64,000 bases of DNA from Candidatus Epulonipiscium fishelsonii (GTDB taxonomy: Bacteria > Bacillota > Clostridia > Lachnospirales > Cellulosilyticaceae), in NCBI GenBank assembly GCA_001983455.1, contig LJDB01000045.1, positions 1-64,000 on the forward strand, in the 5' to 3' direction. The position numbers were made by a program, and so were the translations under genes. Position 1 is the first letter of the stretch; each line of letters opens with the position of its first letter. Positions 1 through 9,913 of the stretch are shown in pieces. Under the pieces are notes generated by a model. It saw nothing but the letters and a program-made list of their open reading frames with translations. It was not told the DNA's origin and ran no database searches.

Positions 1-284
1 GAATATTATTCATAATAAAGATAAGAAAATCGCCTTTAATAGTAATATAAAAAATGCAATTAACTAGCACAAGACGTATTTATTATTTATAATTTAGCAC
101 ATACCCTTGATGGCTCCAAACTAGACATGAAGATTGATATTACCATATTATAGAGTGTTGAATAAATCAATACTTTTTCTTTTGTAAAAAATAAAATTTT
201 TCTTAAAAAGTTGTAACATTTTTCAAAAATTACCATATTATAGTAATTGTGATACTTTTTATTTTTTAAGGAGATGAAAACAAC
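1..284. other. Intergenic region upstream of the GH18 gene
   Basis: No gene is visible in these 284 bases. The string TTACCATATTATAG occurs twice, at about 140-154 and 230-244, the second just ahead of the GH18 ribosome site. A TTGTAA at 211-216 followed by an AT-rich CATATTATAG could be a weak promoter, but spacing and match are poor. Confidence 0.5.
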
Positions 285-1775
285 ATGAAAAATTATTCAT
301 TGGAACATTTTTTTCGCCAAAATAAACATACTCTTGACCCAAAAGAACTTGCTTGGTCAGTTGTTTTAACAGGTTTTGAACAAAATAATTATCCTGCACG
401 CTCTTTAGCAACATATAATAAAGCTCTATTTGAACATAACATTAGATTTTTGCCTCTTGAATCAAACACTACAGAGCCTTCATTTTTTATACTTGACCCA
501 TACAACTCAGTTCGAGCAATACTTTATCCAACTTTAATTGAGCCTATTGAACCACAAGATTTAATAAATATAATTCAACTATTAAGCCATGAAGATAATT
601 CTAAAACAACTGTTAACCCCGATGCATCCAAAGAAACACCTCCTGCACCTAATGCATCTAATGAAATAACTGCTGCACCTAAAAACATAGTAATTCCTGA
701 AGTTCCTAGCGATAATGCAAGTCGTACGGAAATACATTATCTTGACAACCAACCAATAAATATAAACTGCCCAAGCTTGAAGAGAGTAGTTGGAGAATAC
801 GTTCTTGGAGACCCAAGCAATGTTGATGCTATTTTACTTGATTTTGCTATTTATGCGTTTGCACTAATCAAACCAACTGGAGAATTTGAAGTTTATTCAA
901 AAAGACATCTGCAACAGTTGTCTGACCTTAGATTTGCAAATCCAAATTTAAAAATACTTTTGGCAGTTGGTGGATGGGCTGCAGAGGGATTTTCTGATGC
1001 TGCACTAACACCTTCTTCAAGGTTTGACTTTGCACGTGAAGCACAAAAATGGGTTAACGAATATAATCTTGATGGAATTGACTTAGATTGGGAATATCCT
1101 GGAAGTAGTGTATCAGGAATTAAATCACGTCCACAAGACACGGAAAACTTTACGTTTTTGCTTGATTCACTAAGACAAGTTCTTGGCCCAAATAAAATTA
1201 TTACTGTTGCGGGGTCTGGCTCAAGAGAATATATAAGTAAAGTTCAAATTAGTAAAATTGCAGAATTTATTAACTATTTTAATATTATGAGCTACGACTT
1301 TACTGCTGGTGAGACTGGAGCTGGGGCTGTTAAACATCAATCTAATTTATTTGAATCTAATTTAAGCTTACGTGGCATAAGCACTAATGCATATGTAACT
1401 AACTTGATTAATGCAGGAATGCCTCCAGAAAAACTATTAATGGGAGTTCCTTTTTATGGAAGACGTGGGGCAACTAGTACTAAAACATATGATGAAATCC
1501 GTGGCTTCTATTTAAACAAAAATGGTTATGCTGTAAAATGGGATGACCAAGCAAAATCTCCTTATATTATAGATGCTAACGGCAATTTTGCTTTTTCGTT
1601 TGATAATGAATTGTCTATATATTTTAAAGGACAATACATCTTTGATAAATGTTTAGGAGGAATGTTTAGCTGGCAATCAAACTTTGATAATTCTAATCTT
1701 CTTTCTAGTGCTATGTATAATGCTGTTAATGACCCTCGCCAACTTGAAGCAATTTTAAAAACATATTATGCATAA
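285..1775 (+). CDS. Glycoside hydrolase family 18 (chitinase-like) protein
   Basis: 496 residues. The C-terminal two thirds are a GH18 TIM-barrel: a LLAVGGWA strand, the catalytic motif DGIDLDWE at about residues 264-271 (Glu is the acid/base), an MSYDF strand and a terminal GGMFSWQ strand. Members hydrolyse beta-1,4-linked N-acetylglucosamine polymers such as chitin or peptidoglycan-derived glycans. Residues 1-105 form an N-terminal region I do not recognise, followed by a Pro/Ala/Asn-rich linker (about 105-145). There is no signal peptide, so the protein is predicted to be cytoplasmic, released on lysis, or packaged in a spore, unlike ordinary secreted chitinases. The start is supported by AAGGAGATG upstream. 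It stands alone, with a terminator after it. The fold is certain; substrate and location are not. Confidence 0.88.
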   Translation: MKNYSLEHFFRQNKHTLDPKELAWSVVLTGFEQNNYPARSLATYNKALFEHNIRFLPLESNTTEPSFFILDPYNSVRAILYPTLIEPIEPQDLINIIQLLSHEDNSKTTVNPDASKETPPAPNASNEITAAPKNIVIPEVPSDNASRTEIHYLDNQPININCPSLKRVVGEYVLGDPSNVDAILLDFAIYAFALIKPTGEFEVYSKRHLQQLSDLRFANPNLKILLAVGGWAAEGFSDAALTPSSRFDFAREAQKWVNEYNLDGIDLDWEYPGSSVSGIKSRPQDTENFTFLLDSLRQVLGPNKIITVAGSGSREYISKVQISKIAEFINYFNIMSYDFTAGETGAGAVKHQSNLFESNLSLRGISTNAYVTNLINAGMPPEKLLMGVPFYGRRGATSTKTYDEIRGFYLNKNGYAVKWDDQAKSPYIIDANGNFAFSFDNELSIYFKGQYIFDKCLGGMFSWQSNFDNSNLLSSAMYNAVNDPRQLEAILKTYYA

Positions 1776-1779
1776 TATT

Positions 1780-1803
1780 AAGGGGAGCACATCGTGCCCC
1801 CTT
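1780..1803. terminator. Hairpin between GH18 gene and ileS
   Basis: Left arm AAGGGGAGCAC and right arm GTGCCCCCTT pair with one bulged A around an ATC loop. It lies between converging genes and probably serves both. Confidence 0.7.
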
Positions 1804-1832
1804 TAACTCGATTATATAACAACCAGAATCAT

Positions 1833-4800
1833 TTATAAACGACATACAGTGAAAGTTACATCTTCACCATTAACATTCCATTCTTTTGAATATCCATCCA
1901 TTGCAGTATAGACGATATCTTTAGCAAGTGTCTCGGATGTTATAGTCTCTTTATTTCTTTTACAAATATCTTGTATCCTGTCATTATTAGTACATCCAAT
2001 ATTAATATTATCTTGTACCTCAAAATCAGCTTCTTTACGCATAGTTTGAATTTTAGAAATAATTTCACGAACAAAACCTTCTTCAATAAGTTCAGGTGAA
2101 AGAGTAGTATCAATAACGACAGTAAAACCATTTTCGCTTTGAGAAACATAACCTTCACGTTGAGCTGTAGAAATCAGTAAGTCATCTCTAGTAAGCTCTA
2201 TGTTTTGTCCCTCAATATCTAAAGTAATTACTCCAGTGGAATTTAATTTATCCATAGTTTCAACGCCATTTAAAGTTGTAAGTTTTGTGCGGATTGCATT
2301 TAACAGTTTGCCATATTTTGGACCAAGAGTACGCATTTGTGGTTTAAAAGCATAATCTATAAGCTCATTTGCATCTTTTGTAAATTCAACTTGTTTAACA
2401 TTAAGTTCTTCAGCAACTATATTTATAAAGTCACTTGGTAATTCTGTTGTTGCTCCAACATACATTTTTCCAATAGGCTGACGATTTTTAATGTTTGATT
2501 CATTTCTGCAAGCACGCCCAAGAGCCACAATTTGTAGTACACTTTCCATGTAATCCTCAAGCCTTTTATCAATAAAACTTTCATCTACACTAGGGAAATC
2601 ACATAGGTGCACACTTTCTGGAGTAGATTTATCATTGGTACGTACTAGGTTTTGATAAATTTCTTCGCTCATAAACGGAATAAACGGTGCTGAAATCTTA
2701 CTAAGTGTATCTAAAACAGTATATAATGTCATATAGGCATTAATTTTATCTTGTGGCATTCCACTTTGCCAAAATCTTTCTCTACTTCTTCTTACATACC
2801 AGTTTGAAACGCCATCAATAAAATCTTGCATTGCTCTAGCACTTTCATAAATATGATAATCTGATAAATTTTCATCTACTTCTTTTACTAGTGTATTAAG
2901 TTTTGAAAGCACCCATTTATCCATCATAGATAGAGAGGCTTTATCTAGTGTATATTTTGTAGGATCAAATTCATCTATATTTGCATATAAAATATAGAAT
3001 GCGTATGTGTTCCAAAACGTCCCTATAAATTTACGTTGGTTTTCACTAACTGATTCAATGCTTAGTCGATTTGGTATCCATGATGCACTAGTTGAATAAA
3101 AATACCATCTTATAGCATCTGCTCCTTGAACATCCAAAATATCATTTGGTGCAATTACATTTCCCTTAGATTTGCTCATCTTCGCTCCATCTTTATCACA
3201 TATATGTCCAAGAACTACAACATTTTTATATGGTGCTTTGTCAAATATCAAAGTTGAAATTGCCATTAGAGTATAAAACCACCCACGAGTTTGGTCAACA
3301 CCTTCAGAAATAAAGTTTGCTGGAAAATGTTCTTCAAATAACTCTTTATTTTCAAAAGGATAGTGGAATTGTGCAAAAGGCATTGAACCACTATCATACC
3401 AGCAGTCAATTACATCATCCACTCTTTTCATTTGAGCAGAGCACTTTGGACAATTTAAATGTACTCTATCAATATTTGGCTTGTGAAGTTCAATCTTCTC
3501 TGGGCAATCACTACTCATATCCTTTAATTCTTGAACGCTTCCAATAAGATGCTTATATCCACATTCGTTGCATTCCCAAATTGGCAGTGGAGTTCCCCAG
3601 TATCTTGAACGAGAAAGTCCCCAGTCTATAACATTTTCTAAGAAATTACCAAAACGTCCTTCTCCAATTGATGGTGGATACCAATTTACAGTTTTATTAT
3701 TCGCAACCAGTTTGTCTCGTACTTTTGACATGGCTATAAACCAAGTATCACGTGCATAATATAAAAGTGGTGTATCACATCTCCAGCAATGAGGATAGCT
3801 ATGCTCATGTGGAAGTGATTTAAATAGTGCATTATCTCGTTTTAGCCATCTAATAATAAGTTTATCTGCATCTTTAACAAAAACATCTTGCCAAGGAGTA
3901 ACTTCTGGAGTGAAAAATCCTTGTTCATTTACTAGTTGGATAAAAGGTAGCCCATATTCACGGCCAATCCTTGCGTCATCTTCACCAAATGCAGGTGCAA
4001 TGTGAACAACTCCAGTACCATCAGAAAGAGTTACATAATCATCCGCAACAACAAACCAAGCTTCTTCATCCTCTTTTAAAGTAGCAAAATCAAATAATGG
4101 TTTATATTTAGTTTTTACTAGGTCTTTGCCAATATAAGTTTTAACTATTTTAGCTTCTTCACCCAAAACACTAGGCACTAAACTTTCCGCTAAAATATAA
4201 AACTCATCCCCTAGTTTTGCTTTTACATATGATGCAGTTGGGTTTACGCATAACGCCACATTTGAAGGAAGTGTCCAAGGTGTAGTCGTCCATGCTAAAA
4301 TATAAGTGTTATCTTGACCTATTACTTTAAACTTAACAATTGCAGTTATATCCTTTATATCTTTATATCCTTGTGCAACTTCATGAGATGATAATGAAGT
4401 TCCACAACGTGGACAATATGGTACAATTTTATGGCCTTTATAAATCAACTCTTTGTCCCAGATTTGACGAAGTGACCACCAAACAGATTCAATATATTTA
4501 TTATCATATGTTATATAAGGGTTATCCATATCAACCCAAAATCCAACTCTATCAGACATATCTTCCCATTGTCCTTTATATGTCCATACACTTTCTTTAC
4601 ACTTTTTAATAAATTCTTCAACACCAAAATTTTCTATCTGAGGCTTTCCACTAATGCCTAGCTGTTTTTCAATTTCAAGTTCAACTGGCAATCCATGTGT
4701 GTCCCATCCTGCTTTTCTATCTACATGATAACCTTTCATTGTCTTATATCTTGGAATTAAGTCTTTGATTACACGTGTTAGAACATGCCCAATATGTGGC

Positions 4801-4958
4801 TTTCCATTTGCCGTTGGTGGTCCATCATAAAATGTAAAGTTTTCACAATCTTTACGTTCTTTTATAGATTTTTCAAATATATTCTCTTCCTTCCAAAATT
4901 TTAACATATCAAGCTCACGATCTATAAAATTAAGCTTAGTATCTACTTTTTTATACAT
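1833..4958 (-). CDS. ileS: Isoleucyl-tRNA synthetase
   Basis: 1041 residues. It charges tRNA-Ile with isoleucine in the cytoplasm (EC 6.1.1.5). The class I signatures are present: HIGH at residues 55-58 and KMSKS in DGAKMSKSKGN in the second half. The editing domain lies between them, and an anticodon-binding region follows. Length and N-terminal sequence (FTFYDGPPTANGKPHIGH, WDTHGLPVE) suit the longer, eukaryote-like IleS type that in other bacteria is linked to mupirocin tolerance; that is family knowledge, not tested here. The open frame extends 12 codons further upstream, but the ATG at 4958 has GGAGGATA directly before it, so I start there. The 142 bases to the divergent deacetylase gene are too short for a T-box leader and none is visible. 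Confidence 0.96.
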   Translation of the reverse strand: MYKKVDTKLNFIDRELDMLKFWKEENIFEKSIKERKDCENFTFYDGPPTANGKPHIGHVLTRVIKDLIPRYKTMKGYHVDRKAGWDTHGLPVELEIEKQLGISGKPQIENFGVEEFIKKCKESVWTYKGQWEDMSDRVGFWVDMDNPYITYDNKYIESVWWSLRQIWDKELIYKGHKIVPYCPRCGTSLSSHEVAQGYKDIKDITAIVKFKVIGQDNTYILAWTTTPWTLPSNVALCVNPTASYVKAKLGDEFYILAESLVPSVLGEEAKIVKTYIGKDLVKTKYKPLFDFATLKEDEEAWFVVADDYVTLSDGTGVVHIAPAFGEDDARIGREYGLPFIQLVNEQGFFTPEVTPWQDVFVKDADKLIIRWLKRDNALFKSLPHEHSYPHCWRCDTPLLYYARDTWFIAMSKVRDKLVANNKTVNWYPPSIGEGRFGNFLENVIDWGLSRSRYWGTPLPIWECNECGYKHLIGSVQELKDMSSDCPEKIELHKPNIDRVHLNCPKCSAQMKRVDDVIDCWYDSGSMPFAQFHYPFENKELFEEHFPANFISEGVDQTRGWFYTLMAISTLIFDKAPYKNVVVLGHICDKDGAKMSKSKGNVIAPNDILDVQGADAIRWYFYSTSASWIPNRLSIESVSENQRKFIGTFWNTYAFYILYANIDEFDPTKYTLDKASLSMMDKWVLSKLNTLVKEVDENLSDYHIYESARAMQDFIDGVSNWYVRRSRERFWQSGMPQDKINAYMTLYTVLDTLSKISAPFIPFMSEEIYQNLVRTNDKSTPESVHLCDFPSVDESFIDKRLEDYMESVLQIVALGRACRNESNIKNRQPIGKMYVGATTELPSDFINIVAEELNVKQVEFTKDANELIDYAFKPQMRTLGPKYGKLLNAIRTKLTTLNGVETMDKLNSTGVITLDIEGQNIELTRDDLLISTAQREGYVSQSENGFTVVIDTTLSPELIEEGFVREIISKIQTMRKEADFEVQDNINIGCTNNDRIQDICKRNKETITSETLAKDIVYTAMDGYSKEWNVNGEDVTFTVCRL

Positions 4959-5100
4959 GTTATCCTCCAAAAAAATTTTTGACAGTATAACCATTTTATA
5001 ATAAAAATTATCAAATTACATATAATACACTTATTAATAATAAGACTAAGACCCGCTGTCTCTTACCAATTATTACACTATACTAAAGGAGAATAATAAT

Positions 5101-5811
5101 ATGCAACGTTTATTTTTAATGGTTATACTAAGTCTATTTATAAGTATACCCACTTTTGGCTTAATAACTGAAGAACAAGAAAAAATAATTTACTTAACTT
5201 TTGATGATGGCCCCACTCAAGGAATAACAGAAAATATTTTAGACACACTTAAACAAGAAGATGTAAAGGCAACTTTTTTTGTTGTAGGCAGAGAAATTAT
5301 TCAAAGAGAACCAGTTTTGAAAAGAATTCACGAGGAAGGCCATGCTTTTGGGTTGCATACATTTACGCATGACTATAAAAAAGTTTATGCAAGCCCAGAG
5401 AGTTTTGTAAAAGAGATGGAAGAAACACAAAAAAAAATTAATGAAATTTTAAACGAAGATCTTGATGTCAAAGTTATAAGATTTCCTGGCGGAAGTGCTG
5501 GCAAGTTAAATCAACAATATTTTGATGCAATTAAAAAGAAAGGATACCGAATTTTTGATTGGAATGTAAATATTGAAGATGGTGTGCAACCAAACCTTCC
5601 ACCCTATAAATTTGTAGAAAATTCCAAGATATGTAGTGACAATAATACCACAAGAATTCTCTTGGCTCATTGCAATTTAAATAATTTAAACACATGTAAA
5701 GCATTACCTGCAATAATTAGATATTACAAAGAGCAAGGCTATACATTTGATATTATTACTAATGATACAAAGGAATATTACTATAAGTTTAAAGATGAAG
5801 ATTTAAAATAG
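5101..5811 (+). CDS. Polysaccharide deacetylase (NodB domain), exported
   Basis: 236 residues with an N-terminal hydrophobic segment (about 3-20) that is a signal peptide or membrane anchor. The NodB domain has its metal and catalytic motifs: TFDDGP at residues 33-38 (catalytic base Asp and metal Asp), HTFTH at 86-90 (metal His pair) and RFPGG from residue 127, with a late LLAHCN motif. Such enzymes remove N-acetyl groups from peptidoglycan or surface glycans outside the membrane, often giving lysozyme resistance. AAAGGAG lies about ten bases before the ATG. It is divergent from ileS and monocistronic. Substrate (MurNAc versus GlcNAc) cannot be told from sequence. Confidence 0.9.
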   Translation: MQRLFLMVILSLFISIPTFGLITEEQEKIIYLTFDDGPTQGITENILDTLKQEDVKATFFVVGREIIQREPVLKRIHEEGHAFGLHTFTHDYKKVYASPESFVKEMEETQKKINEILNEDLDVKVIRFPGGSAGKLNQQYFDAIKKKGYRIFDWNVNIEDGVQPNLPPYKFVENSKICSDNNTTRILLAHCNLNNLNTCKALPAIIRYYKEQGYTFDIITNDTKEYYYKFKDEDLK

Positions 5812-5935
5812 TTTTAAATCTCAACCCCTAAAGGTCTGGGCGTTATGCTCTATAATGTAATCATTTTAATATAATATACTCAACTACTGTTACAAAAAAT
5901 TAATATATTAATTTAGCAATCCTTGCATAATTCTA

Positions 5936-5964
5936 TGGACATTAGTAGTAAAATGTTATAAAAT
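5936..5964 (+). promoter_or_regulatory. Predicted sigma-A promoter of pncB
   Basis: TGGACA (5936-5941), 17 bases, TAAAAT (5959-5964), about 50 bases before the pncB start. The rest of the 5812-6012 gap holds nothing I recognise. Confidence 0.55.
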
Positions 5965-6012
5965 ATATAATATGTAGTATATTAATTTTTATAGAATAGG
6001 GGTCATAAAATA

Positions 6013-7470
6013 GTGAATAAAAATTTGACTTTACTTACTGACTTATATCAACTGACAATGATGCAAGGATATTATCAAAATAATACTACACAAACTGCAG
6101 TATTTGAAATGTTTTACAGAAAAAATCCATCTCAAAATGGATTTGCAATTTTTGCTGGGTTACATCAATTTATTGATTATATAAATAATATAAATTTTGA
6201 TGTAGACAGCTTAGAATACTTAAAATCTTTAAATATATTTACTCCAGACTTTCTGGAATATTTAAAAAACTTTAAATTTACAGGCGACATATATTCCATC
6301 CCTGAAGGTACTATAATATTTCCTGAAGAACCTTTATTAAGAGTCACAGCACCAATTTTAGAAGCCCAATTTATTGAAACAACAATGTTAAATATTATAA
6401 ATCATCAAAGTTTGATAGCAACCAAAGCCTCAAGGGTTGTGCATGCTGCAAATGGAGATCCTGTCTTAGAATTTGGCTTAAGAAGAGCACAAGGCCCTGA
6501 TTCAAGTTTATATGGTGCAAGAGCTGCAATAATTGGAGGATGTAGTTCAACATCAAATGTTTTGGCAGGTAAAGAATTTGATGTTAAGATTTCAGGTACA
6601 CAAGCACATAGTTGGATCATGAGCTTTAAAAGCGAACTTGATGCTTTTAGAAAATACGCTGATTTGTTTCCAGATAAGTGTTTATTGCTAGTGGACACAT
6701 ATGATACAATAACTAGTGGAATTCCAAATGCAATAACAGTATTTGATGAATTGAAAGCTAAAGGCTTATCTAGTGATTTTTATGGAATAAGATTAGACAG
6801 TGGAGACTTAGCATATTTATCTAAAAAAGCTAGAAAAATGCTTGATGCAGCTGGACATAAAGAAGCTAAAATTTGTGCGTCATGTGACTTAGACGAATAT
6901 TTGATAGCTGATTTGAAAAGACAAGGGGCAAAAATTGATACATGGGGAGTAGGAACTAAATTAATTACTTCAGACGACTGTCCATCTTTTGGAGGAGTAT
7001 ATAAGCTTGTTGCTGAAAAAAATGGCAATAACAATTTTATCCCAAAGATAAAGCTATCTGACAATCCTGATAAAGTTACTAGACCAGGAGTAAAAAAAAT
7101 AATAAGGGTTTATGATAAGGAAAATTATAAAATAAAAATAGATATAATAGCCTTGGAAGACGAACATTTTGATGAAAGCAAAACTTACATCATAAGCGAC
7201 CACAAAGCAAGATGGAAAAAAATGACTATTCAAGGCGGTACTTATATAACGAAAGAACTTTTAATACCTATTTTCTTAGAAGGAACCTGCGTTTACAATA
7301 CTCCAACTGTTATGGAAATTCATAGCCATACTAAGCAAGAGCTTAATACATTATGGGATGAATTTAAAAGGCTAGTAAACCCTGAAAGACTACCAGTTGA
7401 TTTATCAGATAAACTTTACGAACTAAAAACTAACATGATTGAAGAATACAGAGCAGTTGAGTTAATATGA
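6013..7470 (+). CDS. pncB: Nicotinate phosphoribosyltransferase
   Basis: 485 residues. It converts nicotinate, PRPP and ATP to nicotinate mononucleotide (EC 6.3.4.21), the first step of NAD salvage by the Preiss-Handler route. Family signatures are clear: LLTDLYQLTMMQGYY at the N-terminus, EFGLRRAQGPD, and GTQAHSWIMSF, which carries the histidine that becomes phosphorylated in this family. Length matches the Firmicutes type. The start is GTG at 6013 with AGGGGT about ten bases upstream; no in-frame ATG fits better until the MMQGYY motif. It is the first gene of a plus-strand run, with plsC following after 42 bases. Confidence 0.95.
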   Translation: MNKNLTLLTDLYQLTMMQGYYQNNTTQTAVFEMFYRKNPSQNGFAIFAGLHQFIDYINNINFDVDSLEYLKSLNIFTPDFLEYLKNFKFTGDIYSIPEGTIIFPEEPLLRVTAPILEAQFIETTMLNIINHQSLIATKASRVVHAANGDPVLEFGLRRAQGPDSSLYGARAAIIGGCSSTSNVLAGKEFDVKISGTQAHSWIMSFKSELDAFRKYADLFPDKCLLLVDTYDTITSGIPNAITVFDELKAKGLSSDFYGIRLDSGDLAYLSKKARKMLDAAGHKEAKICASCDLDEYLIADLKRQGAKIDTWGVGTKLITSDDCPSFGGVYKLVAEKNGNNNFIPKIKLSDNPDKVTRPGVKKIIRVYDKENYKIKIDIIALEDEHFDESKTYIISDHKARWKKMTIQGGTYITKELLIPIFLEGTCVYNTPTVMEIHSHTKQELNTLWDEFKRLVNPERLPVDLSDKLYELKTNMIEEYRAVELI

Positions 7471-7512
7471 AAAATTAACTTAACAAGACAAAGTATACAG
7501 AAAGGATAAAAT

Positions 7513-8256
7513 ATGATTAGAGGTTTAAGAGTTGTATGGGCTATGTGTTGGCATTTTATTATTACTACATTTAGTAGACAAAAATATAGACTAGACAACA
7601 AAACTATAGATAATGAGGAAACTCGTGGACAGTATAGAGCAGAAATCTATAAAATGACCCAAGAACTATGCAGACGAATGTTAAAAGCTGCTGGGACAGA
7701 AGTGGTTGCAACAGGAATAGAGAATTTGCCCAAAAGTGGTCCAGTAGTTTATATTTCAAATCATAAAAGCCTATTTGATGGGCCAGTTTTAGCAACTTTA
7801 ATTGATGATCCACTTGTTTTTATTGGTAAGGATGAAGTTAAGAAAATACCTATTATTAATTCATGGTTTGCAGGAATTGGAGGTATTTACATTGTAAGAG
7901 AAGACATAAAGCAATCTCTTGAAGCTATTTTAAAAGGGGTTGACGAACTAAACAAAGGATATTCCATAGTTATTTTTCCTGAAGGTACAAGAGGAAAAAA
8001 TATAGGTTTAGAACCATTTAAATCAGGAAGCTTCAAACTGCCTATAAAAGCTAAAGTGCCCATTGTTCCTATTGCTATACAAAATACTCCTATGGTTTAT
8101 GAAGCTAATGGACACAAAATAAAAAAAGCTAAAGTATATGTAAATATCGGAAAAGTCATAGAAACTACAAATCTGACGAAAGAAGAAACAAAACATCTTC
8201 ATAAACAAGTTGAAGATTGTATTAGAGATTTGTTATCAGATATAACACACACTTAA
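7513..8256 (+). CDS. plsC: 1-acyl-sn-glycerol-3-phosphate acyltransferase
   Basis: 247 residues. It transfers an acyl group to the sn-2 position of lysophosphatidate to make phosphatidate for membrane lipids. The two acyltransferase motifs are intact: NHKSLFD (the HX4D catalytic pair) at about residues 85-91 and PEGTRGK near residues 157-163. The N-terminal 20 residues are hydrophobic and likely touch the membrane. The ribosome site is AAAGGA, eight bases from the ATG. It lies between pncB and fapA; no functional link is obvious. Confidence 0.92.
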   Translation: MIRGLRVVWAMCWHFIITTFSRQKYRLDNKTIDNEETRGQYRAEIYKMTQELCRRMLKAAGTEVVATGIENLPKSGPVVYISNHKSLFDGPVLATLIDDPLVFIGKDEVKKIPIINSWFAGIGGIYIVREDIKQSLEAILKGVDELNKGYSIVIFPEGTRGKNIGLEPFKSGSFKLPIKAKVPIVPIAIQNTPMVYEANGHKIKKAKVYVNIGKVIETTNLTKEETKHLHKQVEDCIRDLLSDITHT

Positions 8257-8366
8257 GTTAGATCTATTGAGTTAAAATGAGAATTTGCTTCATTAAAATA
8301 AGTTTTTAGGGGGTCTCATGATAAAAATTAACTCAATAAAAGCCTTAAGTTTGAGTGGAGGGAAGC

Positions 8367-9839
8367 ATGAATAGAGAAATGAATTTGTCAGCATCAACTG
8401 CAGATAATATTTTAGAAAATACAGAAATGAATTCTTTGGAATCAATTGAAGATGAGATTATAGATCAATCGGTTGAAATGGAAATTTTACCAGATTTATT
8501 AAGCGTAATCATGTCAATAATACCAGGAAGTCCCCATGGTAAACCAATAAGAAGAGACACTATAAATCTTGCTTTTCTTGAAAAAGGTATATATTATGGA
8601 TTAGACGAGGCAGTAATTTTTGATGCATTACTTAAAGGAAACACAAAAGAAACTTATATTGTTGCAAAAGGAAAAAGGCCTGAAGAAGGGGCCGATGCTT
8701 ATATAGAATACACAAAAGACTTAGAAACTCTAGGTTCAGGTATTCCAAAAACACAAGATGATGGTACGGTTAATTTTAAGGAATTAAATTTTGTTCAAAA
8801 TGTTCAGGCTGGTGAAGTACTAGCAAGAAAAATTCTTGCTCAAGTTGGAAAGCCTGGTTTTAATGTTCTTGGACAAGAAATTCCCGGCATTTTAGGTAAA
8901 GATGTATTTTTGCAAGCTGGTAAAAATACATCTTTAAATGAAGACGGTACAATTCTAACTTCCAATATAAATGGAAAATTGGAACTTAAAGATGGCAAAC
9001 TAAGTGTTTCTGAAGTTTTGGAAATAAAAGGCGATGTAGATGCAACAACAGGTAATATCAACTTTTTAGGAAGCATAATCGTTAATGGAATGGTTCAGTC
9101 TGGCTATGTTGTTAAAGCTATAGGTAACATAGAGATTAAAGGTCCTGTAGAAGCCGCTATAATTGAATCATCAGGAGATATAATTCTTCAAAGAGGTATT
9201 CAAGGTAAGGAAGTTGGAAAATTAAAAGCTGGTGGGAATATCATCGCCAAATTTATTGAAATGTCAACTGTTATAGCTGGAGGAAATGTAGTTACAGAAA
9301 GCATTCTTCATAGCAAAGTGAAATCTGGAGGAATTGTTAGCTTAACAGCAGGAAAAGGAGCTATCTTAGGTTCAGAAGTAATAGCTGTAAATGGATTGGA
9401 AGCTATTACTGTTGGGTCCAATCTGGGAAAAGGAACTGAAATTATACTTGGAGCACCTCCAGAAGTCCTTGAAGAATATAAAGCTCTGAAAGCTCAAATT
9501 GAAAAAGTAAACAATGCTATAGCTACAACAATAACAAATATACAGTTTTTACAATCAAGGCAAGAAAAAGAGCCTGGCTCAAACCAAAGCCGAATTAACA
9601 CCATGATAAAATTGAAACTAAAACTTGAACGTGACTTAAAAATCAGAAAAATTAAAAAAGAGAAACTGGATGAAATTCTTAAAGATGCAACTAATGGAGC
9701 TTTATCAGTTTCCAAAACACTTCATGTGGGAACAAAAATAACTTTAGGAAATCAATTTAAAGAAATAAAAACTCCATATGAAAATGCAAGAGTTCATCGT
9801 AAAAATGGATCAGGCGAAATTGAAATTATGTTATTATAG
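8367..9839 (+). CDS. FapA family protein (DUF342)
   Basis: 490 residues. The middle is a long Gly/Ile/Val-rich repeat region (about 200-350) of the DUF342/FapA type, predicted beta-helix; it is followed by a coiled coil near residues 365-435. FapA-type proteins are annotated as polymerisation or flagellar-assembly proteins and their biochemical role is poorly defined. The open frame begins at a GTG at 8355, but GGAGGG at 8357-8362 is the ribosome site for ATG 8367, so I start there. An acidic N-terminal tail of about 45 residues precedes the conserved part. Flagellar basal-body genes lie a few genes downstream, which fits the family name but proves nothing. Confidence 0.85.
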   Translation: MNREMNLSASTADNILENTEMNSLESIEDEIIDQSVEMEILPDLLSVIMSIIPGSPHGKPIRRDTINLAFLEKGIYYGLDEAVIFDALLKGNTKETYIVAKGKRPEEGADAYIEYTKDLETLGSGIPKTQDDGTVNFKELNFVQNVQAGEVLARKILAQVGKPGFNVLGQEIPGILGKDVFLQAGKNTSLNEDGTILTSNINGKLELKDGKLSVSEVLEIKGDVDATTGNINFLGSIIVNGMVQSGYVVKAIGNIEIKGPVEAAIIESSGDIILQRGIQGKEVGKLKAGGNIIAKFIEMSTVIAGGNVVTESILHSKVKSGGIVSLTAGKGAILGSEVIAVNGLEAITVGSNLGKGTEIILGAPPEVLEEYKALKAQIEKVNNAIATTITNIQFLQSRQEKEPGSNQSRINTMIKLKLKLERDLKIRKIKKEKLDEILKDATNGALSVSKTLHVGTKITLGNQFKEIKTPYENARVHRKNGSGEIEIMLL

Positions 9840-9913
9840 ATTTTAAAAATTAGAAATTTACCATTGATATCAAAGCAAATAGACAAAAAGAAAAAAGATG
9901 AGGTGAATTAACA

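Noticed and set aside
4959-5100. T-box leader upstream of ileS
   Set aside because: Only 142 bases separate the divergent genes and no T-box core or specifier stem is visible.
8318-8374. An 18-codon leader peptide behind AGGGGG, overlapping the fapA start
   Set aside because: Spacing to the ribosome site is short, the peptide has no regulatory codon pattern, and nothing else supports it.
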